Origin: Trichoplax sp. H2
Taxonomy: Eukaryota; Placozoa; Uniplacotomia; Trichoplacea
Direction of reading: 5' to 3'
Assembly: GCA_003344405.1 (NCBI GenBank)
Contig: NOWV01000024.1
Coordinates: 667,208 to 731,207, forward strand
Length of the DNA stretch: 64,000 nt
Shown here: piece by piece, positions 61,600 through 64,000 of the stretch
Position numbering within the stretch: the stretch's first letter is position 1
Layout of the letters: the number at the start of each line of letters is the position of its first letter
Made by a program: the position numbers and the translations under genes
Notes under the pieces: model-generated
Databases searched by the model: none
What the model saw: only the letters and a program-made list of their open reading frames with translations
Told to the model about the DNA's origin: nothing

Positions 61600-63470
61600 T
61601 TCGCACAGTACTGTACGACTGTCCACTCACCAGACTGAGTGCGGTCCTGTCTGTCCGGACCAGTCCAGTCCAATCTGCTTATTACAGTACAATGTGCCGT
61701 GACCTGACTGTGGTCTTGTCAAGTACGGGCGACCAACGGAAGGGACAGAGAGTGCGCAGTGACTTGTCGACGGGAACTGGTTCACAGTACCAAGTACTGT
61801 ACTTGTCCTGTTCATACTGTGACGTGGATAGTACTGTACACTGTAGAGTATTGAGGGTTGGAAACAATGATACAGTAGTACAGTGCTGTACTGTACTGTA
61901 TACTGTCGACCCACACATGCTACAGTAATGTACGGCCATATCTGTCTGTATCCCACTAAGACATTATCCAAGAATCGGAGCGTTGAAATTGCAGACTGGA
62001 CGATGTGACACTGTACAGTACTGTGCGGTACAGTATACATCACTGCACAATACTGTACAGTACTTGCTCTTAGCACCGAATACTGTACTAGTTATGTTCA
62101 TACTGGAACATGGATAGTACTGTATTGAGGCATTTGAGGGTTGGAAACATCACATGGTACAGTACTAGACAGTACAGTACTGCCACATCTGTCTGACTGT
62201 CTGTATCCCACACTGAACAGTATCCAAGAATCGCAGCGTTTCTATTGCAGACTGACTTGTAGACGGGAACTTGCTCACAGTACCAAGTACTGTACTGGTC
62301 ATGTTCATACTGTAGCATGGATAGTACTGCACACAGTACTGTACTGTATTGAGGGTTGGAAGCAACCATACCGTAGTACTGTACTGTACAGTGTACTGTA
62401 CAGTACAGTAGTGGACGACCATATCTGTCTGACTGTCTGTATCCCATTAGGACAGTATCCAAGAATCGGAGCGTTTCAATTGCAGACTGGGACGATGTTA
62501 CTCTGTACAGTACAGTACTGTACTGTCAAGTACGGGCGACAAAACGAAGGGAAAGAGAGTGCGCAGTGACTTGTCGACGAGAACTTTCTCACAGTACCAA
62601 GTACTGTACTACTGTAGTCATGTTCATACTGTACAGTAAGATGGAAAGTACTGTACAGTACTGTACGGTACATTGAGGGTTGGAAACAATACAGGACGGT
62701 CATGTCTGTCTGACTGTCTGTATGTCATCAGGACAGTATCCAAGAATCGGAGCGTTTCAATTGCAGACGGGAACGATGTTACTACAGTACTGTACTGTAC
62801 AGTACAACACTGCACTGTACTGTACTGTACTGTACGGTACATTGAGGGTTGGAAACAATACTGGACGGTCGTGTCTGTACAGTACAGTACAGTACAGTAA
62901 GATGGAAAGTACTGTACAGTACTGTACGGTACATTGAGGGTTGGAAACAATACAGGACGGTCATGTCTGTCTGACTGTCTGTATGTCATCAGGACAGTAT
63001 CCAAGAATCGGAGCGTTTCAATTGCAGACGGGAACGATGTTACTACAGTACTGTACTATAGTACTGTACAGTGTACAGTGTACAGTGTACAGTACAACAC
63101 TGCACTGTACTGTACAGTATGATTATTTTCGATGTCTCCTCTTCGTTAAAAAATTAAAGTTGTATTCCGTTGAAATTCATGTATAGTATTTATATATACC
63201 CATAGAAGGATATCTCCCAATATAAATAAGAACCAAGTTGGCATTCCTGAGCTATTAGGCTACAGCCAAGTATAGAATTTATCTAGTTTGGGTCTGATTT
63301 AGCCTATACAATTATATGTTTTCGGGGTGCCATCGAAAATAATCACACTGGTGTACTGTACTGTACGGTACATTGAGGGTTGGAAACAATACTGGACGGT
63401 CGTGTCTGTCTGACTGTCCATCCGCACTGTACTGTACTAGTGTACTGTATACTGTACTCTACAGACCCGC
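61600..63470. repeat. Nested repeat array built on the self-complementary GTACAGTACT core
   Basis: A module GAGGGTTGGAAACA recurs near 61853, 62136, 62351, 62674, 62843, 62936 and 63374. It is followed in most copies by GTCTGTCTGACTGTCTGTAT, and in five copies by CAAGAATCG(G/C)AGCGTTTCAAT (61969, 62226, 62459, 62740 and 63000, with slight variants). Other shared words are GCGCAGTGACTTGTCGACG and CTCACAGTACCAAGTACTGT. Between modules lie runs of GTACAGTACT, which is nearly its own reverse complement, so open frames appear on both strands by accident. GC content is well above the rest of the window. Confidence 0.85.
62631..63057. repeat. Recent 166 bp duplication, offset 261 bp
   Basis: 62631-62796 and 62892-63057 read identically through the whole module, from GTACAGTAAGATGG to ACTACAGTACTGTACT. 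The rest of the array is more diverged, so this copy is young or recently homogenised. Confidence 0.85.
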
Positions 63471-63669
63471 TACCAGTACTCTGACACCATGGAAGGCGTC
63501 AGGCGAAGAATGTCATCACGGTAATGGTACCGTACAGTATTACCGTACCATAGAAATCAAGCGTCACTGCAAGGACGATCGTGTCACCACTGGCTGCCAT
63601 CCACCTCCCTGCTCAACCCTTGCCAGCTTACCAACGCAAGACACCAATATGGCCGGACCATTGAAAAGG
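63471..63669 (+). CDS. Possible exon with a thrombospondin type 1-like cysteine pattern
   Basis: An open frame beyond the repeat array reads TPWKASGEECHHGNGTVQYY, a basic stretch with RTIEIKRHC, then GCHPPPCST and ends at a GTTAGT donor near 63670. The W, EC, GNG, R and spaced C residues loosely resemble a thrombospondin type 1 repeat. It would continue beyond the window. The start of the exon is unclear because it merges into repeat sequence. Confidence 0.3.
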
Positions 63670-64000
63670 GTTAGTCAATCAATGTCGATATTAGCGTTGA
63701 TCCATAACTAAATCCAGGCCAAGTCATAGCAGTAAAATAGGAGATAAAACAGTTATAACAGAATAATAGGAATCTGCCTTTTGCGATGCTTATCCATCGA
63801 CGTCCAAGTTACTGTAACCAATCGTCTCCAAGGGATCCTCTTTTGAAGCTTGTCTAACATTTTTCTCTTTATCTTGACTAAAACAGACAACCAATCTAAC
63901 TGGATTGGCGGTTGCAACAAATCCTCGTCAGGTAATTTTCTATTCATGATGAGGTAGTCTTACTGTAAAATCATTTTTCAAGCCATCACAGGATACAACT
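63670..64000. other. Right edge, unassigned
   Basis: A minus-strand open frame at 63753-63947 (KIKRKMLDKLQKRIPWRRL in its middle) is protein-like but has no identified family or partner exon. Confidence 0.3.

Noticed and set aside
61554-63186. Many overlapping ORFs on both strands rich in Tyr, Cys, Thr, Val and Gln
   Set aside because: They are translations of the GTACAGTACT repeat and its modules, open in several frames because the core lacks stop codons in those frames.
61600-63470. CRISPR-like appearance of regularly recurring modules
   Set aside because: Modules are long, unevenly spaced and nested, with repetitive rather than unique spacers, in a eukaryotic context.

Overview
The window looks like nuclear DNA of an early-branching animal. 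It is AT-rich. Its genes are split into many short exons with GT-AG introns of about 60 to 2000 bases, and the recognisable products are metazoan extracellular or calcium-signalling proteins: Eph-receptor ectodomains, secreted DNase I, a TIMP, and a ZZ zinc-finger/EF-hand protein. A placozoan (Trichoplax or Hoilungia type) fits best, but that is an inference and a sponge-like genome is not excluded. I saw no bacterial operons, tRNA genes, rRNA genes or CRISPR arrays.

Layout. From 0.6 to 27.3 kb lie three paralogous genes whose products have the ectodomain of an Eph receptor: signal peptide, ligand-binding domain split over three exons, GCC2/GCC3-type cysteine-rich module, and two fibronectin III domains. 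Gene 1 (minus) runs off the left edge. Gene 2 (minus, 14.0-22.0 kb) and gene 3 (plus, 23.0-27.3 kb) are head to head. Both complete copies stop within a few codons of the single C-terminal hydrophobic segment, so they carry no tyrosine kinase, SAM domain or PDZ motif. Intron phases agree at every boundary that can be compared. Between genes 1 and 2 lie two unrecognised minus-strand genes (9.2-11.4 kb and 11.5-12.8 kb).

From 31.6 to 39.4 kb are two tandem seven-exon DNase I genes with identical exon lengths, all catalytic residues, and a shared promoter layout (a GCAGCTGC palindrome followed by a TATA box). From 39.4 to 51.4 kb I find no genes, only degenerate local tandem repeats, a dispersed ~630 bp element whose inverted partner lies inside an intron of Eph-like gene 1, and one hairpin. 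A two-exon TIMP gene (51.5-52.75 kb) lacks both cysteines of the inhibitory Cys1 disulfide. An eleven- or twelve-exon ZZ-zinc-finger/EF-hand gene follows (54.3-56.7 kb).

The right end (60.8-63.7 kb) is richer in GC. It holds a membrane-protein fragment with an apparent frameshift, a 1.9 kb array of nested repeats built on the self-complementary core GTACAGTACT, and a possible thrombospondin-type exon.

No operon-like co-regulation is evident. The common thread is secreted or surface proteins: candidate ephrin-binding receptors, digestive or scavenging nucleases, and a matrix-protease-inhibitor relative. All exon boundaries were placed by hand from splice consensus, reading-frame continuity and paralogue comparison. 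They are internally consistent but not transcript-verified.
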